The notes: generated from the sequence alone by a model not told the origin. A stretch of 64,000 bases of DNA from Nymphaea colorata (GCF_008831285.2 NC_045150.1:436001-500000), one strand, 5' to 3'; counted from the first letter of the stretch, positions 10,100 to 22,760 are shown. Numbers and translations are program-made.

Positions 10100-12945
10100 G
10101 GTTCCAACAAGATTGCAACTAGGGTTGGTAACACTATTGTTGAACCATTTATCTTCCCCGTAGATCATTCAGTCATCCTGACCAGAGCAAAGTATGACAA
10201 GTTAATCTCCTAGACCTCTTTATTTGTGACTGCTTCCATGGTGACTACAAATATAGCTTGTTCTCTACAAGTAATCTAGTCTCTTACTTTACTAAACAAT
10301 GGATCATTGATTCGGGGAATTCACAACATTTTTGTGGTGACAATAGCAAATTTACTAAGTTGTTGCCTATCTACATCATATAATGTTACATTGGCTGATG
10401 GCTGAGAATCTTTTGTACCTGGTTAGAGAGAAGTGCCTATATTTCCCAACCTAGTTATTCATTATGTTGTTCATGTGCTTGCCTTCCTAGAAAACTTATT
10501 GTTCGTGAGCCATCTCACTAAAGAGACATCTTGTCACATTTGTCCTCTTGGTTGTGTTTTTCCTAACTCACTCATGGGAAGACGATTGGTGGAAGCCATG
10601 AGTCAAGTGAAGTCTATTATCTTAATGAAGTAGTTGTAGGAACTCATGCAACCTTGGAGTTTACATCTAGTCATTTTCAATGGCATCTACAACTTGGTCA
10701 TCCCTCTTTGTCTAAGCTTTGTCAAGTCTTCCCTCTGATTTCTTCATCTACCTCTTTTCAGTGTGAAACATGTTAGATAGGAAAGCATCGTAGGAATTCT
10801 TTTTCATTTCGTCAAAGTCCCTCGAGTCAAGGTCTTTTTTATTTAGTTCATGTGGATACATGGGGGCCTAGTGATGTTCTTACTAGGTCTAAGATGGTTC
10901 ACACTAACAATGCTCTTGAATCTAAATAATCTTCTCTACTACAATTTTATCATGATAATTGTATCCAACATCAAACTATATGCTCCCACTCCTTCCAACA
11001 GAATGGGGTTGCTGAGCTGAAATGTAGACATCTTCTAGATGTAACCCATACTATTATGATATCACGATACATTCAAATATGCTAGCTGCATACTAGGGAG
11101 ATGCTATTCTTACCACTTGTTATCTCATTAATAGATTGCCATCCTCTGCTATTGATAACTGGATTCCTATGCATCTGATGTATCCTTATTGGTAGTTATT
11201 CTACACCTCTCCTAAAGTCTTTAGATGTGTTTGTTTTATGCATAAGTTTGGGCATAATTGTGACAAGTTGTCCTCGTAGATGACAAAATGCGTATTCATT
11301 GGGTATGTCAGTGCAGTGATCACCTTCTTTGAGTTGATCCCCTACTGCTCTAGTTTTGGTCATCATATGAAGTCTATGTTATCAAACCATTTTCTACATC
11401 CTATTACTCTTATTTCCTTTGAGTCATGCCCTACCCTACCTCCACTTTTATCCTCTTCTCCTCTCAGTTTTAGGACCCTCCACTGGTCTACTCTAGGTGA
11501 CTCACTCCTACTCATGACTCCTTACAATCCACTTCTCCTAAGGGTAAGTACTTTTGATTTATGTGAAAAAAATACCGTTGATGTTGAGCATCCTACAAGT
11601 GATGACTTGCCAATTGCTTTGCACAAGGGGACTTGACAATCTCCAAATTTGTCACAATCGCAAGCGTACACACAAACATGTAGGCTTTTATTTCAGCATT
11701 ATCTGCTACCTCTATCCCTATTGGTCATTAGCTAGCTCTTCTTGAACCTAAGTGGAAGCGGACAATGGATGATGAGATGGATGTTTTACTTTCTAGAGGC
11801 ACATGGGAGCTAGCTTCTTCTTTCTTCGATGCAGACATCATTGTCAAAGCTCATCTTGTTGCAAAAAGATACATACAAACACATGGTGTGTACTTCTTTG
11901 AGACATTCTATCTTGTTGTTCAATTGGATACTATATGACTGGTTGTTAATGTAGTTGTGCATTATGGTTGAACCTTATCTCAACTCAATGTGAAAAATGC
12001 CATTATTTATGGTGATTTGTCTGAGATGGTCTACATGCAGCAACCTCTTGGGTTTGAACGATGGGGAGAGTATAGGAAAGTATGCAAATTGAAGAAAGCC
12101 ATATATGGCCTTAAGCAAAGTCCAAGAGCATGGTTCCAGAATTTATATGAAGTAATGTATGGGGTTGGCTTTCAGTGATCTCCATTTGAACATTCATTAT
12201 TTATCAAGAAGGGTCCCAAAGATTTGATTGTGATGGTAGCATATGTGGACGATATTATTCTTGTAGGTCCCTAAGGAGGATATTACTAAAATCAAACTGT
12301 GTTCGCAAAAATACTTTTTACTAATGAACTTGCCCACTCATATATTTCTTGGGATAGGGGTTGCTAGGAGTAGTGAAGGTGTGGTTTTTTATCAGAGAAA
12401 ATATGTTCCAAGATACCTCAAGTTGTCTCTTGGAAAAATAGTACTATTTAGAAAAGGTTCATCTCTTGAAGTTCTTGCCTACACCAATGTAGACTATGCA
12501 TGATCAATTGAGGACAGAAAAAATACAACCGGGCATTATATCTTTCTGGAAGGCAACTTGATTACTTGGAGAAGCAAGAAACAATATGTTGTTTCAAGAT
12601 CCAATGAAGATTTTTAGTATAAGTCTATGGCTCAGACAATTGTAGAGATGGAACAGGTTAAATCTATGCTATCTTATCTAAGAGTGAAGACTTCTCTCTC
12701 AATGAAGATGATGTGATAATAAAGCAACCACCTATATAGCCAAAAGTTCAGCCTTTCATGAGAAAACCAAACATATTGAAGTAGACTGCTACTATATTTA
12801 GGACATACTTGAAGCATAAAGTGTTTATGCTCTTCACGTCTCTATTGAAGAACAAGTTGCAAACACTTTTACTAAATTTTTTTATCTTTTTTTGGATTCT
12901 CAAAATGCTATAATGAGCTGAACATGATTGACATATATGCTTCAG
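10100..12945 (+). pseudogene. Copia pol remnant (protease, integrase, RT, RNase H)
   Basis: Protease WIIDSGNSQHFCGD begins at about 10298. Pre-integrase WHLQLGHPSLSKL lies at about 10682-10720, with CETC near 10764 followed by a stop and IGKHRRNS. Integrase core: HVDTWGPSDV (about 10850) and QQNGVAELKCRHLLDV (about 11000-11045). RT: LPIALHKG (about 11610), VKNAIIYGDLSEMVYMQQPLGFER (about 11990-12060), KLKKAIYGLKQSPRAWF (12088-12138) and an intact catalytic YVDD at 12242-12253. RNase H: GHYIFLEGNLITWRSKK (about 12532-12582). Order and spacing match copia pol. The reading frame is lost at many places, for example stops after YGVGFQ (12176-12178) and after the YVDD box. Confidence 0.9.
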
Positions 12946-12957
12946 CTTCAGGGGGAG
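12945..12957 (+). other. Copia polypurine tract
   Basis: CTTCAGGGGGAG, directly followed by TGTTGACAAC, the expected LTR start. The LTR homology then fades, so this marks the last recognisable part of the element. Confidence 0.75.
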
Positions 12958-13565
12958 TGTTGACAACAATAATAAAGTTACTGTCGCCTTTACACCTATA
13001 ACCAGGAAGTAGAACTAAATGAATGCATAAAAATAATGCAGACCATGTAGACCAGCTTGGAACGGAGTACCTTTTAACCTGGCCACTTCTTTCCAGTAAA
13101 CGAATCGTTTTTAGCGTGATAATATATATAGCGGTGTTGAAAACATGGATTTGGGAATCGAATTACTCGGCCATGCTCTCAGTTTGGTGAATCAGCGGAT
13201 TTCAGTTGAATATGTTCCGAATTGACAAAAGATGCAAAAGATTGATCTTCTTAAAAAAAAGAAAAGAAATGACAACACTCTTAAATATATTTTAGAATAA
13301 TTTAAAAATCAAATTGACATGCATGTTGTCATTTCACTCATATTCTACTAATGAAACATTGATATACAGTCATAGTGTTAGGGAAGAGTAGGATATATAT
13401 CAGACTTTCACTCATATTAATGGATATGGGAAAAGAAAATGAATAACTTTGCACATCATTCAACTGCTTTACGTACTTGTTTTTTCACCAACCTTATGAA
13501 AGTGATCTAGCTCTCTGCCTAATTAACCTAAAAATCAAGATAAAAATTACCACAGTTTCCCATGT

Positions 13566-13588
13566 TACACACACACACACACACGCAC

Positions 13589-13622
<34 letters not shown>

Positions 13623-13624
13623 TG
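13566..13624. repeat. Compound (AC)n(AT)n(GA)n microsatellite
   Basis: Three consecutive dinucleotide runs, visible directly. The length is likely to vary between individuals. Confidence 0.95.
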
Positions 13625-13889
13625 TGTGTACGTGTCTGTATCCCCAATTTTGGGCTGGGCTGATCAAGTACTCATTTTTGTATTCCAAATAAACTTTTCA
13701 TAGATTAACAATATAGATATAAACTTCACGTTTGATATGCTGTTAGGTTTCCTAGGCAAAATAAAGCAGGCCGTTGATTGATATTTAAACTCTTACGAAC
13801 TTATACCTAGAACCCAGAACATGGTCTTATGTTGCTGTTCTAGGCTTTTGGGCATGAAATTTATAAAGTTTGTACAGTTAATATTCCAG

Positions 13890-13891
<2 letters not shown>

Positions 13892-13938
<47 letters not shown>
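13892..13938. repeat. (AT)n microsatellite
   Basis: An uninterrupted run of about 23 AT units. Confidence 0.95.
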
Positions 13939-13940
<2 letters not shown>

Positions 13941-14334
13941 TTATGCAATTATCATCTTATAGGATCCTTGTACCAAGGTGGTGATAAGACATCACTATGA
14001 GAAATGGGTGCCAGCAAAGATGCTTTTCAACTTCTTTTCTTATGCTCAAGGAAAATGTAGATGCTCATCAGTACTATCAAGCAGAAATTTAAACTAAGGT
14101 GGGCACCGTTGCCTAAAAAAGACAACGAGACGCAGTGGTCCAGATGTGGAAAAGATCAAGTTATGTAGACACGGTTTTCTCTTTGCCCTCGGTCTAAATT
14201 CTATCATGACGGACACTGGAGGTAAGGAAGTCCACAAAGCCCTATACTTGGCTAGCAAAGCAAGTGACAAATGGTAGCAGAGCTAGAAATTCTGGTGAGG
14301 GAGCACTAATAGGCAATTTTTTAATTGAAAAGTG

Positions 14335-14660
14335 TCAATGGATCGAGATTCAAATCTGATACACTTTCAACCATGTCTGTTTTTTTGGATATTCACGTAT
14401 TCGGATTCAAAATCAGATTTGAATATGAACAAACTAAAGTTATATCTGAATGTGAAATCCAATTTCACAATTTGAATCTGTTCCAGTCTGATTTTTAAAA
14501 TTCATAGCTAGATCCAAATTCGAATCAGGATCTGATCGAATATTTATGTATATCTTGATCCAAATCTGATCGGATATTATATCTTATAGCCAAATTCGAT
14601 CTGATTTTTTAATTGGATATTAAATTTTTGTCCATATCCATTTTTTTTTGTTCGGCCAGA
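14335..14660. repeat. AT-rich block of imperfect inverted repeats
   Basis: Many variant copies of GATTTGAATC, TCCAAATCTGAT and CGGATATT occur in both orientations. This is the same repeat style as 58905-59060 and resembles the subterminal zones of non-autonomous hAT-type elements. Clear termini and target duplication were not found. No coding. Confidence 0.5.
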
Positions 14661-14699
14661 TACATGATCCAAATTAAATATCTTGACATTCCAATGAGC

Positions 14700-17600
14700 A
14701 CTAATACTTAAATATATGTCGCCTCTAAACACCTTTTATTTCCAGATAAGACATCCAGACAGTAATTACAGCGTCTTCAAATAAAGGCCAGGGGTCAGGC
14801 TTGATTTCCAAGTGCGTACAGAAGGATGTCCTTTTTTACCTCATCGTTCTAGTTTGCAATACATATGATCATCATTTTGATATCTTCCCATATCCATCTC
14901 CATAGTTATACAATCCTTAGTATCATTCTCATGCAAGATGACATTTATATGCATCCATATCTTTTAGGTAATAATTGGAAAAAACACTCACCAGCATTTC
15001 CTAGGCCATCAACGTTTGAATCTTCATGCCCACCACCACACCCTTAAGTTTTTTACCATCATGTCTAGCCTATGAGAGACTTGATGGCCACCATCTTCTA
15101 GACTTGGACCACGATCTTGCACTCCAAAAGGATATGAAATTGCACTCCAAAGGGATATGAAAATTTGATTATGCATCTTATGTACACATTAAACATATGC
15201 TGGGTTGCAAGACCCCACAGCTATGTCACATATGTGCAGGGTGCGGATCCTGGAGCAGCACAATGCGGCAAAGGTACTTTTATTATTATTACCACAAAAT
15301 TATCAAATAACAAATTCAAAATTGAAAATCATGATATCAATCATCAAATCAACAAGAAATATACGCTAGTTTTCAGTTCACGGTTCATACTTCATCCATC
15401 ATCAATCAGAGTGACGTTCAAGTTCCACGAATATCTTGATTTTCTTTAAGGCTTTCAACAAAATCATCATCAAACTCCTCAAAAAGAATAACAGGATCAG
15501 TTAAACCCATGTTAGCTGTATATAAATTGCATTCTCCATCGAAATCAAATTGATCCAGATTTACATTCTACTACTAAGATGATCCACACTGCAGCTTATT
15601 TTAAGATGAAAATTAAACAATAAAAAAATATTGACAACAAAAAAATAACAAATCTAATACAACATAAGAAAATGAGTAAAACAGAACAATAGTAGATCCA
15701 TTTCCTTTATCCCACATTGACCTATTTGGCTCAACATCTCTTCTTCACTCATTCTTTTCTTTAATCTCCTGCGTTAGTCGGAAGCCTTGCTCTTCCTCTA
15801 AACATTCCAAGATCCTGAACCTATTTTTCCCTGATGCGTGTTTCATCTTTGTATTACAACGTCTTCCTGTGCTTCCTCTCCCAACATTCTTCATATTTCC
15901 TTTTATGTTTGGCCTCCTACTTAGCTTCACCTCCTTCCCTCCCTTCAACACTGACAAGACCATATCTCTCGTCTATTCTCCTCTCGTTGCTACCTGTAAG
16001 TCTTATGTCATGTGAGGAGTACAAACATTACTGCAAGTACAAAATCTAATATTAGCCTCATAGACTCTCTCCTGCAGAATCACATCATTGTTCTCCGTCT
16101 TATTGTTTACCTCTGAATGGGAAGAAAATAGAAACGAACATCCAGCATTATATGGCCAAATCCCATTCAGAAGAAGGATGCAATGTTCGTATCTGCTTCT
16201 AGGAATTCTCCTCTTAATGCATTGGCTATTGCCAAAAAAAAAAAATCTAAAGCAGTCAAGGTAGGTTCAGCAGCCTTATCTATAAGGGGATTTTAAATTG
16301 TCTTCAATATTTGTTGAATCTCTTGGGTTCCATCAATGTGCAACTAGAAATCTACCTTCCAATTTTCAGTGACACTACCTTCAATTCTTTATCACAATCA
16401 ACCCCAATCAATAAAGAGTTTCTTCCCATGCATGAAAATTTAGGGTTTCTTACCTCCTTCCAAAGATTTCTCAATCCATTCACTGTAAGATACATTCCAC
16501 TCTTTCACTCTAAATCACCTACAAAACATGCAATTGTGCACCATTTGAACGACTCTTTCATCACCTCTAATTTTAGAATCTGTGTCCTAAGTTTTCCGTT
16601 TGCCGTGCGAATTTCCAGTTGGTTGCTCTGACCTTCTCTTTTCAATCGGCCACCAGCACACACATGATCTGCCCACTGTTGGCTTCTCTAGCAACACATT
16701 AGCATCCGTTGCGAAGAAAAGCCATGATGGGTTTTCCATCACCCTAGGGTTTGACTAGGAAAGCAGTGCAATATGGAAGAACAAAGTTTATTCCCTCCCA
16801 CACAATGACAATGTTAACTCATTGTTGAAGCCGAGCTTTTGGTGGATTCAATTTACCATTCAATGCATCACCAACTAGATCTGTTTCAAATGTTGTTGCC
16901 TTTTGCTCAAAATTCAAATTCTTGATTTTCCATGCTAGCGGCCATTAAAGCCTAGGAAGGCGACAAAGAAACCAATTTTATACAACTAAGAGGAAGAAAA
17001 CAGAAGTCTAATTGAAGGCATTCTTTGTCTTTTGCGGTGAAGGTCAAAACTGAGAAAAATTCTGCTTAATCCTGGTGGAATCTTAAGAGCTTTAACAACT
17101 GGAAGCCTCCAGCTAGCTAATATGCAACCTGTTGTTGAAGTACTCTCCATAGGCCTCTTTGAAAAATAATAACAGTGAAAAGGAAAAAAGTTCATTTCAA
17201 TATCACGAATATTTAAGAAGTGTGAACGATGTACTTGATTCAATGTTGTAAAATAAACTCAAGAATTGAATTGTATCTACCAAACTACAAAGCTAGCCTG
17301 TCAGTGAATCCGCCAATTCAAATCACTGACCAGGTTATGAATCAGTAAACTATATTACTGTATACATTTTTTCAAAATTAAAAGTATAAAACATAAATAA
17401 GAAAAATTTTAAAACCATCATAAAATAATAAAAAGTAAATATGTAGTTTATGACACATAGTACCTTGTATTGGGGAATGAATCAAATCGATTTGCAACTC
17501 ATTCAATTCCAATGGTTACTCTTCTAGTACACAACAATTCAAAATTAAGGACCAATGGCCATGCCAATTGATCGCCCAAGGGAATTTGGATGGTATCCTT

Positions 17601-18400
17601 GTGTGCTAAGAGCCATGCCCTCTCAAGAAAAGAAGAAAACATACAAAACATAAGGATTTATATGGTCAAGAGAGACTAAGGGCCTTCCTACATTCAAGCA
17701 CTGGACCTCTACTATTTGAACAGAAAAAAAAAAGCAAAACATGCTGAATCTTTGTAACAGAGAAGAAGCCTATTAAATTGGAATCGGACTCCACAGTCCA
17801 ACATTCTGCCAATAGGTGACTTGGGTTTGCCTTCCAACTCTTCTTGAATTGAGAATAAAGCTGCAACATTCTCCTCATCTACCTGACCTTCATCCCACAT
17901 TCAAGAGCCAACAGAGGCCTTCTGTGCCTGGTGAGGGATTTGAACTCAAGATCTTCAAATTTTTTAATCCGAGTAGTTCGATATTGGGGCCATATTGCCT
18001 CCTTATATAAAGCACAGAAGAAGCCGGTCAAACATGAGCTTGCTTATTTTTTAGGAAAAAAAAATCTCAGACAATTAAACAAACAGCTTATTTCTTAGTC
18101 CTAGATTCCTTCTAATTACTCCGGAAAAAATTTTCCAAAGCTGAACCAACATATTGGCCTGGCTTAGGAGAGAAAATAGGACAACCATTTTGCGCTTCTC
18201 CCTTTTATAGCCGATATGGGGCGACATCTCCACCCACCAAATATACCACAACCCTTTTTCTTCTGTAGGTAGAATTTTCCATCATAGCCATCTTACATAT
18301 GTGTTGAGGCCAACCTTAACAGCCATTTGAGACAAGTGGGACAAAACATGATCAGTAGGAACAAAGAAAATCATCATCTCCCGCCAAACAGTCCTTCCCA
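14700..18400. other. Intergenic, no gene seen
   Basis: Open frames of 60-106 codons exist on both strands (for example 16311-16631, plus), but none carries a family motif or exon-like composition. It contains a small tandem-like stretch near 15130-15165 (two copies of AAAGGGATATGAAA-like sequence). Confidence 0.5.
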
Positions 18401-18657
18401 AAGATCAATTGCTGCTTTTTTTTTTTCATTTTACAGTTGACGACGATGAGATTGAGCCCCGAGTACCAAGCTTCACCCGAAAAACACTATGGAAAAGCTC
18501 GCAACACAAAGAGATCCAGGGTTGTCAGTTTGTCAATGTTCACATTCTCCGTCCTTTGTTCAGAACTCGTGGTTATCTAGTCATACTGGAAGCATTTGGG
18601 GAGACGGCGTTGAAATGTCGAAGCGTGATCCACATTGTGAAAGACTTCCTATCTTCA

Positions 18658-18712
18658 CACACACACGCAGAGAGAGAGAGACAGAGACACAGAGAGAGAC
18701 AGAGATAGAGAT
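18658..18712. repeat. (CA)n/(GA)n imperfect microsatellite
   Basis: A mixed CA then GA/CAGA run, lying about 350 bases downstream of the RALF stop codon in the gene's orientation. Confidence 0.85.
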
Positions 18713-19061
18713 TACTTTTTCGATGAACAAACAACCATAGTCCACAAAATACAGAACCAGCTTTGTTCCGGTTTCTACATGAGCAAGCACTCCCCTGATA
18801 TGATATCTTTCAAAGCAAAGCCCGATCTCATCCAGGCAATATAGTAAACATCAGGCATCAATCAGATAAGCATGATGGGGAAAACAAAATGGATAAACAT
18901 ATAAATTTCGCCAGTTTCCCATTCAAAGGAAACAAAAGCGTACACATTTAAAGTTGCAGGCATATATAAGAAAAGTTTATGATGTTGAAGAGGCGACTAG
19001 CCGAAAGGAAAACAAAAAATATACAGAGAGAGAGACACAGAGAAAGAGATAGAGAGAGAGT

Positions 19062-19487
19062 TCAGTAGGTGCTCCTGGTGCAGCGAGTAATGGCAGAGCA
19101 ACCACGGTGGTATGGCCTCACAGGGCCCCTGGCGCGGTAACAGTTGTGGGTGTAGTAGGATCTGCCAGATCGAGGCGGGCAAGGGATCCTGTTGGCCGAG
19201 AGAGCGCCATAGCTGATGTAGTAGTAGTGCAGCGCCCTCCAGAAGAGAGATCTCCTGCTCCCCAACTCACCACCAACCTCGCTGTCGTCGCTGAAGCCGA
19301 CCATCTCCTCCAACTCGGAGGAGGACCACCCAATGGCCTCCCTGGCCAGATCTAAGCTCATTCCCTCATCCTCCTCCTCCACCTCCCCACCCAGCTCTTG
19401 CCGCTCGGCGCAGAGCACTGCAGGAATGAGAAGAGACTGCAGCAGCAGCAGCAGCAGCAGGGAGCACAGCTTGGAACATGGCGCCAT
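19062..19487 (-). CDS. RALF34: RALF peptide-hormone precursor, RALF34-like
   Basis: A 141-residue secreted preproprotein. Residues 1-27 form a leucine-rich signal peptide (cleavage likely near LCA/E). Residues 28-77 are an acidic propeptide. RRSL at 78-81 fits the subtilase S1P cleavage site (RRxL) of the family. The mature part has YISY at 90-93, the motif needed for receptor binding in characterised RALFs, and four cysteines (103, 116, 130, 136) that would form two disulfides. The stretch from YISYGALSANR to the third cysteine resembles Arabidopsis RALF34, which the literature describes as a THESEUS1 ligand in cell-wall sensing and lateral root initiation. The peptide would act in the apoplast through a CrRLK1L kinase. 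The start lies in GCCATGG, a strong plant context, and the gene is intronless as usual for RALFs. RALF family membership is near certain; the RALF34 orthology is from memory of motifs. Confidence 0.93.
   Translation of the reverse strand: MAPCSKLCSLLLLLLLQSLLIPAVLCAERQELGGEVEEEDEGMSLDLAREAIGWSSSELEEMVGFSDDSEVGGELGSRRSLFWRALHYYYISYGALSANRIPCPPRSGRSYYTHNCYRARGPVRPYHRGCSAITRCTRSTY
19437..19461. repeat. CAG/CTG trinucleotide run inside RALF signal peptide
   Basis: Seven to eight CAG units on the plus strand. On the coding strand these are CTG codons for the leucine core of the signal peptide. Length changes would add or remove leucines without a frameshift. Confidence 0.9.
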
Positions 19488-19590
19488 GGCTGCTTGGATC
19501 TGTGAGTAAGGGGGAGCGGAAGAAAAAAGGACAGAGGAAAAGGAAGAGGAAAGTGAAAGTCTGGTGGTGGGATGGAGGAGAAAGAGTGGA

Positions 19591-19597
19591 GGTATAA
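19591..19597 (-). promoter_or_regulatory. Possible TATA element of the RALF gene
   Basis: The minus strand reads CCCTTATACC about 105 bases upstream of the start codon. It is followed by a pyrimidine-rich leader (CTTTCACTTTCCTC-like, 19490-19565), common for plant 5' leaders. No other TATA-like sequence lies closer. Weak match; inference only. Confidence 0.3.
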
Positions 19598-19699
19598 GGG
19601 AGCCTTTTTTTTAACTTTCTCTGTACTGCAGTGTGCAGTGTGGTGGTGGTGAACATTTATTTTGTGCCGTCCGGCTGGTGGTTGGCTTCATGTGGGCTG

Positions 19700-20304
19700 T
19701 GGATCCTGTGGTTGGATTGGTTGGGGCCCACACGGTGAGAATGTGGGAGAGAGTGTGTGGGCCCACCGGTGTCTAGGGTTCTTTTTTGGCTTTTAAGCGG
19801 GAAGGAAGCGATGAGCTGGTTGTGCTTGGACTCCAGCTACCTCATCCTTGAGGACGGTTTCACATGTTGATCTCTCTATTTCTCTCTCCCCATTATTGAG
19901 GCTTGGAACTATGGCGATAAACACCTGGGATTTGGACGAATATTGTGGCTTCAACTCCAACTTGTGGGTATCAAAACATTCAGTAAGAGAGTGAGGGCAA
20001 AAAACTAAAAAATCATAAAAAAAAATGAAAGTATGACAAATGACACGTGACTCTTCTAAAATGCTTGGTTTATCCAGTTGCATGCAATGTGCCGATTTCA
20101 AATCAGCCAATTTACAACAATTTTCGTAACTTAGACTGGACATCGGCCTACGTACTTATAGGGTGAAATGGCAAGGGCTAAAACATAATTTGGTTCTCAG
20201 CTGTCCTGGTTCGGTTCAATAACTTATACATTTTTCATTATATTTACACATATTTTTTATTTTATTATAGTCTGATTGAGTTGGTAAAAAGAGAGAGAGA
20301 GAGA

Positions 20305-20378
<74 letters not shown>

Positions 20379-22390
20379 GTATATAATTTTTTTACTTTAT
20401 TACAATCCTAGCCTAGGCTTTGGTCTTGATGGTTGGGCTAGCCCATGCCTGACTTCTTATCAAGCTGGACCAGCCTGGTGACTAGCCCTAATTTGTTCTA
20501 ACAAGGCTGGATATTCATGTATGCTAGAGACATCAATGGCAGATTTGCATTGTGCTTAGTTAGAATATACTTGGTTTGGATTTTGGTTGTAACTCAAGTA
20601 CAGTTTTTTGTGAAGTTGAATCCAAGTCTTATGTCCTAGGATCAAGCACATTTGAAGGAAAGAAGAAGAGGAAATTATGTTATTTGATTGGACCAAATTA
20701 TCTGAATGATAAGATATGTTTTCCCCCCAAATTCTGTTTTAGCACTTGCATTTCGACTAGGTAGGACTTGTTTTCTCTATATTTGTGTACTTGTGGAGGG
20801 ATGATTTCAGCTCTTAACTGAGATGAACGAAGTTGATGTCCCTTTCATCTATTGTTTCTTGAATATGAGTAGGCAAAGAGCAGATTTCTCCTTCCAATTG
20901 AGTGATCACAGTTTGCATGAAATTACTATGAAAACAAATGATCAGGCATTGTTGGTAATGCCAAGTACTTGGACTAGAAATCCCTCTAATGAGTACCTTA
21001 AGAACCACTTGAATGGACATCTGATACTTGTAGGACAATATGTGCAATATGAACAGCCATTAGGATGGTAGTGGTGATCATGTTGTAAGCCTTTATGTGG
21101 TTCAATTTTTGTACTCTCAGTAGGCCTAAAAAATCCATAGGACAAATTTTGAAAAACTGAGTGCCTAAGGTGGACTTATCATGTGAAATGGTGAAGCCAG
21201 AAATTTAAGATGAAAAGGAATATATAGTACATGAAAAGAGAAAAGAAACCCAATGTATCAACTATCAGATCATGAATGTTTAAGAGAAAAATGAACCAAT
21301 GAATGTCAATAGTATTTATAAGAAAAGGAAGCACATGACCAAATATTAGTAAAGAAACCAGCTCCATTCCAATTGTACAAAAACTGATTAACATATCATA
21401 TGAGTACAAATCACTAGCTATATTGTAAAATCATGCCCACAGGAATTCGTTTTTACCTCTTTATTAAACTTGAACTAGTACTTGAAATGTGTAGGTGTAT
21501 GTATTATAACTTAAAAGTGAGAGCATGAACCAAAACTAACATGCACATATTAAGAACATTAAGTAATGGAGTGTAAAAATTAGGTTAATTATGACATTTC
21601 TTTTACTCAATATAAACTAGGAAAACCAAAAAGCATGTTATACTACACAAAACCAATAGCAAAACCTTGTAAGACCACAACTTAACTTGTAGGCCTAAAT
21701 GTATCAAATTGTTCTTCATTTTTTCTGTATCTTTTTCCATTATCCAAACCATACTAGAAAGTCTTTCTCATGAAATTCCAATTTCACACTAGAAAGTGCC
21801 CTCATGAAATTCCAATTTTGATGCAAAATTTTATTTTATAATTGATGTTGAAAGACTCAATTTTCAAGATACCCACTAGTCTCATGTTTGACATATTTTG
21901 ATTGAGAAAAAAGTTTTGGTAAACATAATTTATCAAGCTTAGGTTTAAAGTTTATTTTCTTGGTCTCTTTGAAACATCAAAGTGTGCTAAGACTAAATTT
22001 TTACTTTCTCCATTGTCTATGTTGTGTTAAGAAAATTAACTTTTAAGAGACATTATCTAAGTTCATCGATATAAGTGTAGAGATTTAGTATGCATTTCCT
22101 CAAAAATGTCATGTAAAGTTTACGTTTTTGAATAAGTTTAAAATGGGAATGGAATAGAGCCTTGGACAGGGTTCTTCTTCCTTGAGTAAGTCTAACTTAA
22201 TCTTGATTGTGGTAGGTGAGAGAGTTTTCATCCATGGATCATAAAAAGGAAAAGTGAGATAATGTCATTGTTTTATTGAGTACCATAACATTAAAGAAAA
22301 TTATGGACAGACTTTCAGTTGATCTGAATGACGTAGAAGATCTTTCTCATATAAAGTTCAGAGAAAGAGGGAAAGAAGATATATTCCTTT
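19700..22390. other. Intergenic, upstream of RALF gene
   Basis: No gene recognised. It contains a compound microsatellite at about 20288-20388. Short frames around 20814-21145 on both strands lack any family signature. Confidence 0.5.
20288..20388. repeat. Compound (GA)n(GT)n(TA)n microsatellite
   Basis: GA units, then a short GT run, then about 35 TA units with a few GTA interruptions. Visible directly. Confidence 0.95.
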
Positions 22391-22393
22391 CAA

Positions 22394-22760
22394 GTGGTTA
22401 AGAAGGTGCACTCCTTCCAATTGAAAAATGTTTGCATAAAGGTGGACCATTGTCAACACATCTATTCTCTTTTGAGATTTAGTTTCTTGTTTGTAATTCA
22501 ATTTGTGATAGATTCTAAGCCTTTTCAAATCTTCAATGCAAGTATTCCAAGGTTGTCAGTTGTATCTTGTGCAGATGATACTTTCCAATTTGATTCTCAC
22601 TTAGTTGGAAATTTATTAATGGTTATGTCTAGTGTTTAAAAATGAAACCGAGTGAAGACTAATGTAGAGAAAACATGACATTTGCCTTGTGATGACAATA
22701 AAATTTTTTGCATTTTGTAATTGTGTGACATGAGGTGTTGAATCATCCTAGCTAGTCAAA
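22394..22760 (+). pseudogene. LINE reverse transcriptase remnant
   Basis: Plus-strand translation gives FLFVIQFVIDS, then NASIP, then SCADDTFQFDSHLVGNLLMVMSSV (frame open to 22636). Across a stop this continues as K(T)NVEKT. The family pattern in plant L1-type RT is SPFLFVLVIDSLSR ... LQFADDTLLF ... NL...L..FE..SGLK.N..KT, so the order and spacing fit. The catalytic box reads CADD where Y/FADD is expected. Sequence on either side is too decayed to find element ends. Domain assignment is by eye, but the ADDT plus NVEKT combination is characteristic. Confidence 0.65.

Larger units (their letters stand above)
8262..12969 (+). mobile_element. Degenerate Ty1/copia element (5' LTR end to PPT)
   Basis: The order is: LTR end ...ATTGCAACA (to 8342), primer binding site TGGTATCAGAGC (8343-8354), leader, gag, zinc knuckle, protease, pre-integrase, integrase, RT and RNase H, then polypurine tract and the LTR start TGTTGACAAC (from 12958). 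This is the full copia gene order on one strand. The sequence after about 12970 does not match the sequence before 8342, so the 3' LTR is missing or replaced and the left edge of the 5' LTR is unknown. Many stops and frameshifts show it is long dead. Confidence 0.85.
12970..14280. other. Intergenic with two microsatellites
   Basis: No gene seen. It holds a compound (AC)n-(AT)n-(GA)n microsatellite at about 13566-13624 and an (AT)n tract at 13892-13938. Apparent frames over the first tract are only repeat translation. Confidence 0.7.

Noticed and set aside
12748-12969. 73-codon minus-strand frame
   Set aside because: It is the antisense of copia RNase H tail and polypurine tract.
16311-16631. 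106-codon plus-strand frame
   Set aside because: No motif and atypical composition for a plant protein; no supporting splice or promoter signals.
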